From: Micromonospora_J zhanjiangensis
GTDB lineage: Bacteria; Actinomycetota; Actinomycetes; Mycobacteriales; Micromonosporaceae
Direction: 5' to 3'
DNA: 64,000 nt
Assembly: GCF_042650605.1 (NCBI RefSeq)
Contig: NZ_JBHSBN010000018.1
Coordinates: 72,794 to 136,793 of the forward strand
Positions 35,742-43,915 of the stretch are shown here, in pieces (positions within the stretch are counted from its first letter, which is position 1; each line of letters opens with the position of its first letter). The position numbers were made by a program, and so were the translations under genes. Under the pieces are notes generated by a model. That model saw nothing but the letters and a program-made list of their open reading frames with translations. It searched no databases and was not told where the DNA came from.

Positions 35742-36899
35742 GTGGAGTCATCGTTCGACGTCTACCGCCTGCCGGAGGAGCACGAGGCGATCCGTGCGGC
35801 GGTCCGGGAGGTGTGCGACGCGAAGGTCGCCCCGAACGCCGCCGAGGCGGACGAGACCGCCGAGTTCCCCAAGACGTCGTACGACGCGCTGCGCGCGGCC
35901 GACTTCCACGCCCCGCACATTCCGGAGGAGTACGGCGGCGCCGGGGCCGACGCGCTGGCCACCGCGATCGTGATCGAGGAGGTGGCCCGGGCCTGCGCCT
36001 CGTCGTCGCTGATCCCGGCGGTGAACAAGCTCGGCACCATGCCGCTGCTGCTGGCCGGCTCGGCCGAACTCAAGCGGCGGTACCTGACCCCGGTCGCGTC
36101 CGGCGAGGCGATGTTCTCGTACTGCCTCTCCGAGCCGGAGGCCGGCAGCGACGCCGCCTCGATGACCACCCGGGCGGTGCGTGACGGAGATCACTACGTG
36201 CTCAACGGCGTCAAGCGGTGGATCACCAACGCCGGCGTGTCGGAGTACTACACGGTGTTCGCGGTGACCGACCCGACCGCCCGGTCCCGGGGCATCTCCG
36301 CCTTCGTCGTGGAGAAGTCCGACCCGGGGGTCAGCTTCGGCGCGCCGGAGAAGAAGCTCGGCATCAAGGGCTCGCCGACCCGCGAGGTCTACTTCGACAA
36401 CGTCCGGATCCCGGCCGACCGGCTGGTCGGCGAGCCGGGCACCGGCTTCGGCACCGCGATGCGCACCCTGGACCACACCCGGGTCACCATCGCCGCGCAG
36501 GCGATCGGCATCGCCCAGGGCGCGCTGGACTACGCCAAGGGGTACGTCACCGAGCGCAAGCAGTTCGGCAAGCCGATCGCCGACTTCCAGGGCATCCAGT
36601 TCATGCTCGCCGACATGGGGATGAAGCTGGAGGCGGCCCGGCAGCTCACCTACGCGGCGGCCGGCAAGTCCGAGCGCGGCGACGCGGACCTGACGTACTT
36701 CGGCGCGGCGGCGAAGTGCTTCGCCTCGGACGCCGCCATGGAGATCACCACCGACGCGGTGCAACTGCTCGGCGGCTACGGCTACACCCGGGACTACCCG
36801 CTGGAGCGGATGATGCGGGACGCCAAGATCACCCAGATTTACGAAGGTACGAACCAGGTGCAGCGGATCGTCATGGCGCGCCAGCTCTTGAAGGGTTGA
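35742..36899 (+). CDS. Acyl-CoA dehydrogenase (FadE25-like)
   Basis: 385 aa from a GTG with GGGGAGG upstream. FAD-dependent fold: HIPEEYGGAGADALATAIVIEE, the flavin-binding YCLSEPEAGSDAASMTTRA, KRWITNAGVSEYYTVFAV, and RMMRDAKITQIYEGTNQVQRIV, where the Glu of YEGT is the catalytic base. It introduces the 2,3-double bond into short or branched acyl-CoAs. In mycobacteria this protein type follows purK-purE. In a producer of methyl-branched polyketides it may also influence branched acyl-CoA supply (inference). Confidence 0.94.
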   Translation: MESSFDVYRLPEEHEAIRAAVREVCDAKVAPNAAEADETAEFPKTSYDALRAADFHAPHIPEEYGGAGADALATAIVIEEVARACASSSLIPAVNKLGTMPLLLAGSAELKRRYLTPVASGEAMFSYCLSEPEAGSDAASMTTRAVRDGDHYVLNGVKRWITNAGVSEYYTVFAVTDPTARSRGISAFVVEKSDPGVSFGAPEKKLGIKGSPTREVYFDNVRIPADRLVGEPGTGFGTAMRTLDHTRVTIAAQAIGIAQGALDYAKGYVTERKQFGKPIADFQGIQFMLADMGMKLEAARQLTYAAAGKSERGDADLTYFGAAAKCFASDAAMEITTDAVQLLGGYGYTRDYPLERMMRDAKITQIYEGTNQVQRIVMARQLLKG

Positions 36900-36916
36900 A
36901 AGGAAAGTCGGAGCGG

Positions 36917-36948
36917 GCCGGCGAGACGGATCACTGCGTCTCGCCGGC
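36917..36948. terminator. Bidirectional terminator
   Basis: GCCGGCGAGACG (36917-36928) pairs with 36937-36948 over an 8-nt loop, between the converging acyl-CoA dehydrogenase and ABC permease genes. It marks the right edge of the housekeeping region. Confidence 0.85.
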
Positions 36949-36977
36949 GCGCCGGGCGTTCCGCGCACGGGGGACCG

Positions 36978-39527
36978 CTACTCGGTGGCCAGGTCGTCGA
37001 CCGGCCGTCCGGCGACCGCGGCCCGGCCCGCGGTCAGCGCCGTCGCGACGCTGAGCGCGAAAGCGCCGGCCACGACGGCGGCGGTGGTGAGGACCGGACC
37101 GGTGGGCAGCAGGCTTCCGGTCAGCGCGCGGCTCAACGGAATGAGGGTGGTCAGCGACACCAGGGTTCCGAGTACCAGGCCGACCGTGGTGGCCAGTACG
37201 GCCTCCACCCCGACCATGAGCAGCACGTTGCGCCTGTCCGCGCCGACCAGACGCTGCAGGGCGAACTCCCGGCGGCGACGCAGGGTCTCGGTGGCCAGCG
37301 TGTTGACCACCGCGATGACCGTGTATGCGGCGATCAGGCCAAGCAGTAGGTAGTTGACCGCGCTGCCGCGGCGCAGCTGCTCCTCGAGCTGTGCGGTCAG
37401 GGCGGACCGATCGGCCACCACCACGCCGGGTTCGGCTGCGGTCACGTCACGTAGGTTCCGCGCCAGGGCGTCCTTGTCGGCGTCCGGTGCGGCCCTGACC
37501 AGGATGGTGTCCGGCCGTCGCGACGGGGTGTGCGCCGCCGCCACGTCCACGGGCAGCAGGATGCTGTCGGCGCCGGGTGCCGCCTGGAACAGCGCCACCA
37601 CCTGGAGGGTGAGATCGGCGCCGTCGTCCATGGTCAGACGGAGGGTGCCGCCGAGGTGCAGCCCGAGCCGATCGGCGTGCCGCTCGGTCAGAGCGACAGT
37701 GGAGCCCCGCAGGGCGGTCAGTGAACCGGCCGACGGCGGGGTCATGACGGCAGCGGCGTGTGCGCCTTCAATCCCGGTGACGATGTAGCCGTCGTCCTGC
37801 TGTGACGAGTCGCGCGGCTCTCGTACGAAACCGACGGTGTTGACCGCCTCGGCGGCCCCGCGGACACCGGTGACCGCCCGGACCCGGTCCGCCAGCCCGG
37901 ACGTGGTAGCCGCGGTCGCCGAGGTCAGCACGAAATCAGCCACGGTGCTGCGGGCATGTGAGCGTATTGTCGAGTCGTCCACCGTGGTCTGCAGGTAGTA
38001 GTTGCTCAGGATGAAACTGCTGGCAAGCATGATCGGGGTGACCACGGCGGCGAACCGGACGGGGGAGGCCTTCGCGTTGCGAACGGCCATCCGGCCCGCG
38101 AAGCCGGCCATCGCCCGGGCCGCCGGTCCGACCAACCGCAGCACACCCTGAGCTAGTGGCGGGCCGAGCAGCGCTACGGTTACCGCCCAGAGCAGGAAGG
38201 TCGGACCGGCGGTCGCCGCGATGAACTCGCCCTCCATCACCGACATCGTGACGATCATCAGGGCTACCCCACCGGCCGCAAAGAGCAGCGCGACGAGCAA
38301 CCGCGGCCAGCTGAGCCAACGGCGCGGCACGGCCGTGTCGGCGAGGTCGTGCAGGGGTGCCGACCGGACGATGCGGCGGGTGCCGACGAGAGCCGCGACG
38401 GTGGCCGTGACGGTGCCGATGCCCAGGGAGATCAGGACAGTGATCCAGCTTTGCCGGTACTCGATCTGTGCCGGCGCGAAGCCGAGCCCGGTCAGCGCCC
38501 GCAGCAGCCAGCGGCCGAGCAACGAACCGATCAGGCAGCCGAGGATCCCGGCGGCCGTGGCCACGGTGAGGGTTTCGCTGAGCAGCAGGCTCCGGACCTG
38601 CTGGGGCGCTGCACCGACCGCTCGGAGCACGGCGAGCTCGCGGCGGCGGTTTTGCAGCGACACCCCGGTCATGGCGGTGACCAGGAACATAACGATCATC
38701 GCCGCCATCGCGCCGATGACGGAGCCGAGCGCCACGAGGTCCGACGCGTCGGCGACGACCTGGGTCGACTCCGCGCCGCCGCGGTCGTCACCGGTGAGCA
38801 CCTCGACGGCGGTGCCCTTCAGCGCGGTGCGTATGTCGTCGGCGACCCGCTCCGGGGCGGCGCCCTCGGTGAGCAGCACGCCGACAGCGGTCACCGGTGC
38901 CGGCCCGACGAAGGAGGTCAGGTCGTCGCCGGTGAAGAACACCGGTGCCTCGGCACCGTCGGTCCCGCCGGCGAGCCCGGCAACGGTGAAGCCGCGGGTG
39001 ACACCGCGTGACTGCAACGTGATGGGCGAACCCGGCCGGGCGCCCAGTTCGTCAGCGGTCCTCTTGTCGATCACCACGCCGCCCGGCCTCGGTTCGGTCC
39101 CGGCGGCGATGTGGTACGGCGCCAGCTCGGCCGTGCGCCAGTCCAGTGCCACGGCCGAGGGCAGCACGACCTCGCTGCCCCGGATCACCGCGATCGGGCC
39201 GGTGACGACCTCGACGGCGCGCGCGACACCGGCGACCCTGGACAGCCGCCCGGCCACGTCCGGGGGAACCTGGACCGGCTGACCGAGGCTGACGGTGTCG
39301 TACTCGTTGCCGCCGGGCGCGGCGATCCGGATGCCGCGGTCACCAACGACCACGACCGGCGCGGCTGCGTAGCGCTGAGGGCTCGCCGCCGCGCGGATGC
39401 CGGTCTCGGCGAGCCCGGCGCACGCCTGGACCAGGATGACACCGAAGAGGATCGCGACGAAGCTGCCGATGAACGCGAGACGGTGGTGCCGCAGCATGCG
39501 CTGGCTAATTCGCCACACCGGAACCAC
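36978..39527 (-). CDS. ABC transporter permease (FtsX/MacB-like, double FtsX domain)
   Basis: 849 aa. One N-terminal helix (LAFIGSFVAILFGVILVQACAG), a large periplasmic-type domain (about 50-265), three helices of the first FtsX domain (LGSVIGAMAAMIVMFLVTAM, then the RRELAVLRAVGAAPQQVRSLLL motif), further helices, a second exterior domain and a second FtsX domain (NTLATETLRRRREFALQRLVGADRRNVLLM). The layout is that of actinobacterial FtsX-type exporters of peptides, lipids or antibiotics. The start overlaps the upstream ATPase gene by 23 bp, so they form one unit. Confidence 0.92.
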   Translation of the reverse strand: MVPVWRISQRMLRHHRLAFIGSFVAILFGVILVQACAGLAETGIRAAASPQRYAAAPVVVVGDRGIRIAAPGGNEYDTVSLGQPVQVPPDVAGRLSRVAGVARAVEVVTGPIAVIRGSEVVLPSAVALDWRTAELAPYHIAAGTEPRPGGVVIDKRTADELGARPGSPITLQSRGVTRGFTVAGLAGGTDGAEAPVFFTGDDLTSFVGPAPVTAVGVLLTEGAAPERVADDIRTALKGTAVEVLTGDDRGGAESTQVVADASDLVALGSVIGAMAAMIVMFLVTAMTGVSLQNRRRELAVLRAVGAAPQQVRSLLLSETLTVATAAGILGCLIGSLLGRWLLRALTGLGFAPAQIEYRQSWITVLISLGIGTVTATVAALVGTRRIVRSAPLHDLADTAVPRRWLSWPRLLVALLFAAGGVALMIVTMSVMEGEFIAATAGPTFLLWAVTVALLGPPLAQGVLRLVGPAARAMAGFAGRMAVRNAKASPVRFAAVVTPIMLASSFILSNYYLQTTVDDSTIRSHARSTVADFVLTSATAATTSGLADRVRAVTGVRGAAEAVNTVGFVREPRDSSQQDDGYIVTGIEGAHAAAVMTPPSAGSLTALRGSTVALTERHADRLGLHLGGTLRLTMDDGADLTLQVVALFQAAPGADSILLPVDVAAAHTPSRRPDTILVRAAPDADKDALARNLRDVTAAEPGVVVADRSALTAQLEEQLRRGSAVNYLLLGLIAAYTVIAVVNTLATETLRRRREFALQRLVGADRRNVLLMVGVEAVLATTVGLVLGTLVSLTTLIPLSRALTGSLLPTGPVLTTAAVVAGAFALSVATALTAGRAAVAGRPVDDLATE

Positions 39528-40296
39528 CTCCGAGTACCGCGTCGATCTGTTGGGTCCACCCGGTGATCCGGTCCGCGGAGGGGCTCGTCAGCGACCCGGC
39601 CAGCTTGCCGTCGCGCAGGAAGACGGCCCGGTCCGCGTACGCCGCCGCGCTCGGATCGTGGGTGACCATGATGATGGTCTGGCCGTGCCGATCGACCGCC
39701 TCCCTTAGCAGCTGTAGGACGTCCATGGCCGACTGGCTGTCGAGTGCGCCGGTCGGCTCGTCGGCGAAGATGACGGCGGGCCGGGTGACCATGGCGCGAG
39801 CGATGGCGATGCGCTGCTGCTGACCGCCGGAGAGCTGCGCTGGCCGGTGTTCGGCACGCTCGGTCATGCCCACCGCGGCGATGACCTCGTCGACGAGACG
39901 CCGGTCGGGCCGCTCACCGTTGAGCTCGACCGGCAGGGTCACGTTCTGTCGGGCGGTCAGTGCGGGCAGCAGGTTGTAGGCCTGAAAGATGAAGCCGACC
40001 CGCCGTCGGCGCACCGCTGCCAGCTTGCGTTCGTCGAGGGCGTGGATGGCTTGACCGTCCAGCAGAATCTGACCGGCATCGGGCCGGTCCAGGCCGGCCG
40101 CGCAGTGCAGCAGCGTGCTCTTGCCGGATCCCGACGGGCCCATCACGGTGGTGAAGGAGCCTCTCTCGAAAGAGATCGTCACATCGTCCAGTGCGGTGAC
40201 AGCGCCCAGGCCGCGTCCGTACAGGCGGCGCACGGACTTCAGGGACAGCGCGGCGTCGGTGTCGGCTTGTGGCCCCAACAGGGTTCCTTTCTCCAA
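39505..40296 (-). CDS. ABC transporter ATP-binding protein (MacB/LolD-like)
   Basis: 263 aa. Walker A MGPSGSGKSTLL, Q-loop FIFQAYNLLPALTARQNV, signature LSGGQQQRIAIARAM, Walker B VIFADEPTGALD, H-loop VTHDP: a complete NBD of the LolD/MacB clade that partners FtsX-type permeases. The first ~15 residues are extra relative to the family. It is divergent from the DrrA-like gene across 228 bp that contain two adjacent palindromes, suggesting shared control by the nearby TetR regulator. Confidence 0.94.
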   Translation of the reverse strand: MEKGTLLGPQADTDAALSLKSVRRLYGRGLGAVTALDDVTISFERGSFTTVMGPSGSGKSTLLHCAAGLDRPDAGQILLDGQAIHALDERKLAAVRRRRVGFIFQAYNLLPALTARQNVTLPVELNGERPDRRLVDEVIAAVGMTERAEHRPAQLSGGQQQRIAIARAMVTRPAVIFADEPTGALDSQSAMDVLQLLREAVDRHGQTIIMVTHDPSAAAYADRAVFLRDGKLAGSLTSPSADRITGWTQQIDAVLGGGSGVAN

Positions 40297-40309
40297 TTCC
40301 CGGTCTGGC

Positions 40310-40336
40310 CGGGAGGCCTCCCGAAGAATTCTTCGG
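40310..40336. promoter_or_regulatory. Two adjacent palindromes in the divergent ABC intergenic region
   Basis: CGGGAGGCCTCCCG (40310-40323, 14 bp) is followed by CCGAAGAATTCTTCGG (40321-40336, 16 bp); both are perfect and overlap by 3 bp. They sit 14 bp from the minus-strand ABC start and within the spacer to the DrrA-like gene. They are good candidates for the operator of the TetR protein at 42404. Confidence 0.6.
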
Positions 40337-40524
40337 TCGCTCTCGGGTCCTGCTCACAGCATGCGAATCTGATCGGACTGGCAAGAGAGTTCGATCTTCC
40401 GGATGCCTTGTCGCGGATGTGGCAACTCAGAGTCGCTTGACTTCCAAAATTTCTACGGCGTAGAGTAGCACGCGCAGCGCGGCGGAGTCGACGCGCAAAG
40501 TTCGGATGCCGAGGGGTGACCACG

Positions 40525-41466
40525 GTGCTGGAGATCGAAGGTGTAAGCAAAAAGTACGGGGACCATGAGGTCCTTATCGGCGTCGATCTCGTCGTCCAGC
40601 CGGGTCAGATTCTGGGCCTGCTCGGAGCCAACGGCGCGGGAAAAACAACACTTGTTTCCATTGCCGCAGGTCTACGGACCGCTGATGCCGGCAGAGTGCG
40701 GATCGCCGGCGTCGACGCCGTGAGTAATCCCCGCGAGGCGCAGTCCCACATGGGCATCGCACCGCAGGAGCTGGGCATCTATCCCACGCTCACGGTGGCC
40801 GACAACCTGGGACTGTTCGCCCGCCTCGCCGGAATGAAGGGCCCGGCAGTGCGCCAGCGTGTGGAGCAGGTGGCCGAGCTGCTCGGGCTCACCGAGAAGC
40901 TGAAGAAGCAGGCGGTGACACTGTCCGGTGGGCAGAAGCGGCGCTTGCACACCGGAATGGCCATACTGCACCGCCCTGACGTGCTGTTCCTCGACGAGCC
41001 GACGGTCGGCGCCGATGTCCAGTCCCGGGCCGGCATCCTCGCCGTGGTCCGTGAGCTGGCACAACAGGGCAGCGCGGTGGTCTACACCACGCACTACATG
41101 ACCGAGCTGGAGCAGCTGGACGCGGACATCGCGGTGCTGCAACGGGGCCGGATCGTGGCGAGCGGCACGATCGACGAGCTGGTCGCCCGACACTCCAGCT
41201 CCAAGGTGGTGCTCAAGTTCGACCGCTCGGCGCCGCATCTCGCCGACGGCGACTGGACGGTCGACGGCAACACGTTGGTCTCCCACGCGGCGGCCACCGA
41301 CCTTGGCCCGTCGCTGGTCGGCGCGCTGACCAGCCTCGGTCCGGCCGCAGCCGACCTGACCGGCGTGGAGTTGCGGCGAGCGAGCCTGGAGAACGCCTTC
41401 GTCGCCATCACCGGCGACACCATCGAGGCGCACGGAGAGGAGCTGAAGGATGTTGTCCCGGCGTAG
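40525..41466 (+). CDS. DrrA-like ABC transporter ATP-binding protein
   Basis: 313 aa from the GTG at 40525, which has GAGGGG 7 nt upstream; the in-frame GTG at 40516 sits on that site. Walker A LLGANGAGKTTLV, signature VTLSGGQKRRLHTGMAI, Walker B VLFLDEPTVGAD, H-loop TTHYM. The C-terminal ~90 residues fit the DrrA-type extension of drug exporters. It overlaps the permease gene by 17 bp. Antibiotic efflux or self-resistance for the adjacent polyketide is the likely role (inference from context). Confidence 0.93.
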   Translation: MLEIEGVSKKYGDHEVLIGVDLVVQPGQILGLLGANGAGKTTLVSIAAGLRTADAGRVRIAGVDAVSNPREAQSHMGIAPQELGIYPTLTVADNLGLFARLAGMKGPAVRQRVEQVAELLGLTEKLKKQAVTLSGGQKRRLHTGMAILHRPDVLFLDEPTVGADVQSRAGILAVVRELAQQGSAVVYTTHYMTELEQLDADIAVLQRGRIVASGTIDELVARHSSSKVVLKFDRSAPHLADGDWTVDGNTLVSHAAATDLGPSLVGALTSLGPAAADLTGVELRRASLENAFVAITGDTIEAHGEELKDVVPA

Positions 41467-42223
41467 TCTCGTGATCGCGCGGGCGGGAATGAAGCTGGTG
41501 CTGACCGACCCGGCGCCGATGGTCACCACGATCGTCATGCCGTTGCTGCTGGGCGCGTTCCTGATTCCCAATGCCAAGGCGACGCTCATCCAGCGCGGCT
41601 GGCCCAATGCGACCGGGAGTGAGCACGTCATCCCCGGCATGGCGGTGCTCTTCGCATTCTTCGGCATCACCATGATCGGCACGTTGTTCTTCCGGGAACA
41701 CGCCTGGGGGACGTGGGATCGGTTGCGTGCCAGCTCGGCCAGTTCGCTCGACTTGATGGTGGGCAAGCTCGCCCCGCTGTATCTCTGCTACCTGATCCAG
41801 ATGGCGTTGCTGTTCACACTCGGTCACTTCATCTTTGGCTACCAGCCGACCGGGTCGCTGGTCGCCCTGGGAGTGGTGCTGGTCGTGCTCACAACGGTGC
41901 TGGTCTGCTTCGGCGCGATGCTCGTCGCGGTATTCGCCACGATGGACCAGGCGCTCACCGTGGGTAGTGTGGCGGGCATGGTGATGGCAGGCATCGGCGG
42001 CGCGCTCGCCCCGGCCAGCACATTGCCGGGCTGGATTCAGCCGATCGCCAAGCTGGTCCCGCCGTATTGGGCGCTGCAGGCCCTCGAGAAGATCACTTTG
42101 CAGAGTGCGCAACTTCGCGACGTCGCCGTGAATATTTTGGTCCTGCTCGGATTCGCGGTCCTGTTCGCGATCGTCGCTTTGCTGCGGTTCCGCGCCGGGG
42201 ACCAGAAGGTCGGAACCACGTGA
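41450..42223 (+). CDS. ABC-2 type permease (DrrB-like)
   Basis: 257 aa from an ATG preceded by GAGGAGCTGAAGG. Six hydrophobic segments, among them MVTTIVMPLLLGAFLI, VIPGMAVLFAFFGITMIGTLFF, LVALGVVLVVLTTVLVCFGAMLVAVF, SVAGMVMAGIGGALAPAS and NILVLLGFAVLFAIVALLRF, with the ABC-2 motif AWGTWDRLRASSASS and the PxxWALQALE segment. It forms the exporter with the upstream ATPase. A strong hairpin terminator follows. Confidence 0.92.
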   Translation: MLSRRSLVIARAGMKLVLTDPAPMVTTIVMPLLLGAFLIPNAKATLIQRGWPNATGSEHVIPGMAVLFAFFGITMIGTLFFREHAWGTWDRLRASSASSLDLMVGKLAPLYLCYLIQMALLFTLGHFIFGYQPTGSLVALGVVLVVLTTVLVCFGAMLVAVFATMDQALTVGSVAGMVMAGIGGALAPASTLPGWIQPIAKLVPPYWALQALEKITLQSAQLRDVAVNILVLLGFAVLFAIVALLRFRAGDQKVGTT

Positions 42224-42253
42224 CGCTGCGTTAAGGTGCGGCCACCCAGAGCC

Positions 42254-42287
42254 GCCCCGGCCCGGGTACCCCGACCCGGGCCGGGGC
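42254..42287. terminator. Terminator after the DrrAB-like operon
   Basis: GCCCCGGCCCGGG (42254-42266) pairs with 42275-42287 over an 8-nt loop, 30 bp after the permease stop and before the TetR gene. Confidence 0.82.
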
Positions 42288-42403
42288 CATTTCCGATCCG
42301 TTATCGGGATCGGCTGGCGGGCGTAGTAAAGTCCGGCTATGGCGATTAAGAGCGAGCGGTATTGCTCCTGTCCGGTTCGCGCTGGCAGGAACGGCGACGG
42401 ATC

Positions 42404-43081
42404 ATGAGTCCGGCGAGCCGGCGGGGACCGCAATCTGACGTGTCGCCGAGACGTTCACTGAGTCGGGACGTAATCATTTCAGCTGCCCTGGCGATTCTCG
42501 ACTCGGATGGCTTGAGTTCATTATCCATGCGTAGACTCGGTGCCGTTCTCGGCGTTGATCCGATGAGCGTTTACTACTATCTGCCCAATAAGGCGGCATT
42601 GTTCGACGGCGTCGTCGACGCGATCCTGGCTGAGCTCGACCGGGAGCTCAGCCAGCTCGAACCGCACGCCGAGACCACCGAACGGCTCGCCGCCGTGATG
42701 CGGACCTACCGGCAAGTCCTCAAACGGCATCCGCACGCGCTGCCGGTCATCTCCACCCGCCCGGTCCGCAGTCCGCACGCATTGGCTGCCTTCGAACGGA
42801 TCCTGTCCACCTTCATGGACGCCGGCCTGGACCTGCGCGGCGCCGTAATCGCGATGACCACTGCGGTCGAGTTCACCATCGGGCACGTCCTGGCCGAAGC
42901 CGCCGAGCCGTACGGTGGTGAGACGCCGTACTCGGCGGAGGCGCTGGAAGGGCTCGAGTCGGTGATTCCCGTGGTGTTCCATGCCTGGCAGGTGGAGGTG
43001 GGATCCGACGAACTGTTCGAGGCGGGCCTGATCGCCTTGCTGGAAGGCCTGCAACGCCGATACCTGCCGGCGACCGGCTGA
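42404..43081 (+). CDS. TetR-family repressor with a TTA codon
   Basis: 225 aa from the ATG at 42404 (a frame from 42362 exists without a clear ribosome site). HTH domain: LSRDVIISAALAILDSDGLSSLSMRRLGAVLGVDPMSVYYYLPNKAALFDGVV. The C-terminal part (about 95-215) is of the tetracycline-repressor (TetR_C_1) type: HPHALPVISTRPVRSPHALAAFE and a following helical core. Leu codon 40 is TTA (42521-42523), the rare bldA-dependent codon of filamentous actinomycetes. It probably controls the two ABC systems and senses the polyketide or an intermediate (inference). Confidence 0.92.
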   Translation: MSPASRRGPQSDVSPRRSLSRDVIISAALAILDSDGLSSLSMRRLGAVLGVDPMSVYYYLPNKAALFDGVVDAILAELDRELSQLEPHAETTERLAAVMRTYRQVLKRHPHALPVISTRPVRSPHALAAFERILSTFMDAGLDLRGAVIAMTTAVEFTIGHVLAEAAEPYGGETPYSAEALEGLESVIPVVFHAWQVEVGSDELFEAGLIALLEGLQRRYLPATG

Positions 43082-43086
43082 CTCCG

Positions 43087-43129
43087 CGCGAGAGCGGCCG
43101 GACCCTGACCGGGTCCGACCGCTCTCGCG
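43087..43129. terminator. Bidirectional terminator between tetR and thioesterase genes
   Basis: Outer stem CGCGAGAGCGG (43087-43097) with 43119-43129, a 2x2 internal loop, and inner stem GGACCC (43100-43105) with 43111-43116. It lies between converging genes and ends 2 bp before the thioesterase stop codon. Confidence 0.88.
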
Positions 43130-43131
43130 GG

Positions 43132-43887
43132 TCAGCGGGTCGCGAGGGCTCCGGAAAGCCGCTCGGACAGCACGCCGATCACCTGTCCGGCATGGTCGAG
43201 CAGGTAGAAGTGCCCGCCACGGAAGCTGACCAGCTCGAATCCGCCGGTGGTGTGTTTCGCCCAGGCCTCGGCCTCGGCCCGGGTCACGTGCGGGTCGGCG
43301 TCCCCGGTCAGCACCACGATCGGACAGCGCAGCGCCGGGCCGCCCCGATGCCGGTACGTCTCGATGGCCCGGTAGTCCGCCCGCACCACGGGAAGGAACA
43401 TCTGCACCAACTCGTCATCGTCGAAGGTAGTCGGGTCGGTGCCCCCCAGCCGTTTGAGCTCCTCGATCAGCTCGCGGTCGGCGAGCCGGTGCACCGCCTC
43501 GTCGCGCATCGCCGACGGCGCCCGCCGGCCGGAGACGAACAGGCCGAGCAGGTCCGCACCGTCGGCCTCCAGCAGGGCGGCCAACTCGAACCCGATCGCG
43601 GCGCCCATGCTGTGCCCGAACAGTGCCGTCGGCTGATCAAGCAGCGGCCGAATCTCTCTGGCGATCAGCTCGGCCATCTGCTGGACCGACGGGACGAAAC
43701 CCTCGCGGCGCCGGTCCTGTCGGCCGGGGTACTGGATGGCCAGGACATCGACGCCGGGCGTCAGGGCTCGGGCCATCGGCAGGTAGAAGGCGGCGCTGCC
43801 ACCGGCGTGCGGCAGACACACCAGCTGTGCCGGAGCGTCGGGCGCCGGTTGGAAGTTGCGGATCCACGGGCTGGCGACTGTTTTCAT
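43132..43887 (-). CDS. Type II thioesterase (PKS editing or release)
   Basis: 251 aa from the ATG at 43887 with GAGGAGGCACCCGA upstream. Alpha/beta hydrolase of the GrsT/TEII family: LVCLPHAGGSAAFYLPMA, the nucleophile in ALFGHSMGAAIGFELA, the Asp in LTGDADPHVTRAEAEAWA and the His in SFRGGHFYLLDH. TEIIs clear mis-primed ACPs. Because no TE domain is fused to the PKS, this protein might also release the finished chain. It follows the last PKS gene by 28 bp in the same operon. Confidence 0.94.
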   Translation of the reverse strand: MKTVASPWIRNFQPAPDAPAQLVCLPHAGGSAAFYLPMARALTPGVDVLAIQYPGRQDRRREGFVPSVQQMAELIAREIRPLLDQPTALFGHSMGAAIGFELAALLEADGADLLGLFVSGRRAPSAMRDEAVHRLADRELIEELKRLGGTDPTTFDDDELVQMFLPVVRADYRAIETYRHRGGPALRCPIVVLTGDADPHVTRAEAEAWAKHTTGGFELVSFRGGHFYLLDHAGQVIGVLSERLSGALATR

Positions 43888-43915
43888 TCGGGTGCCTCCT
43901 CGGTGAGTGTCGGAG

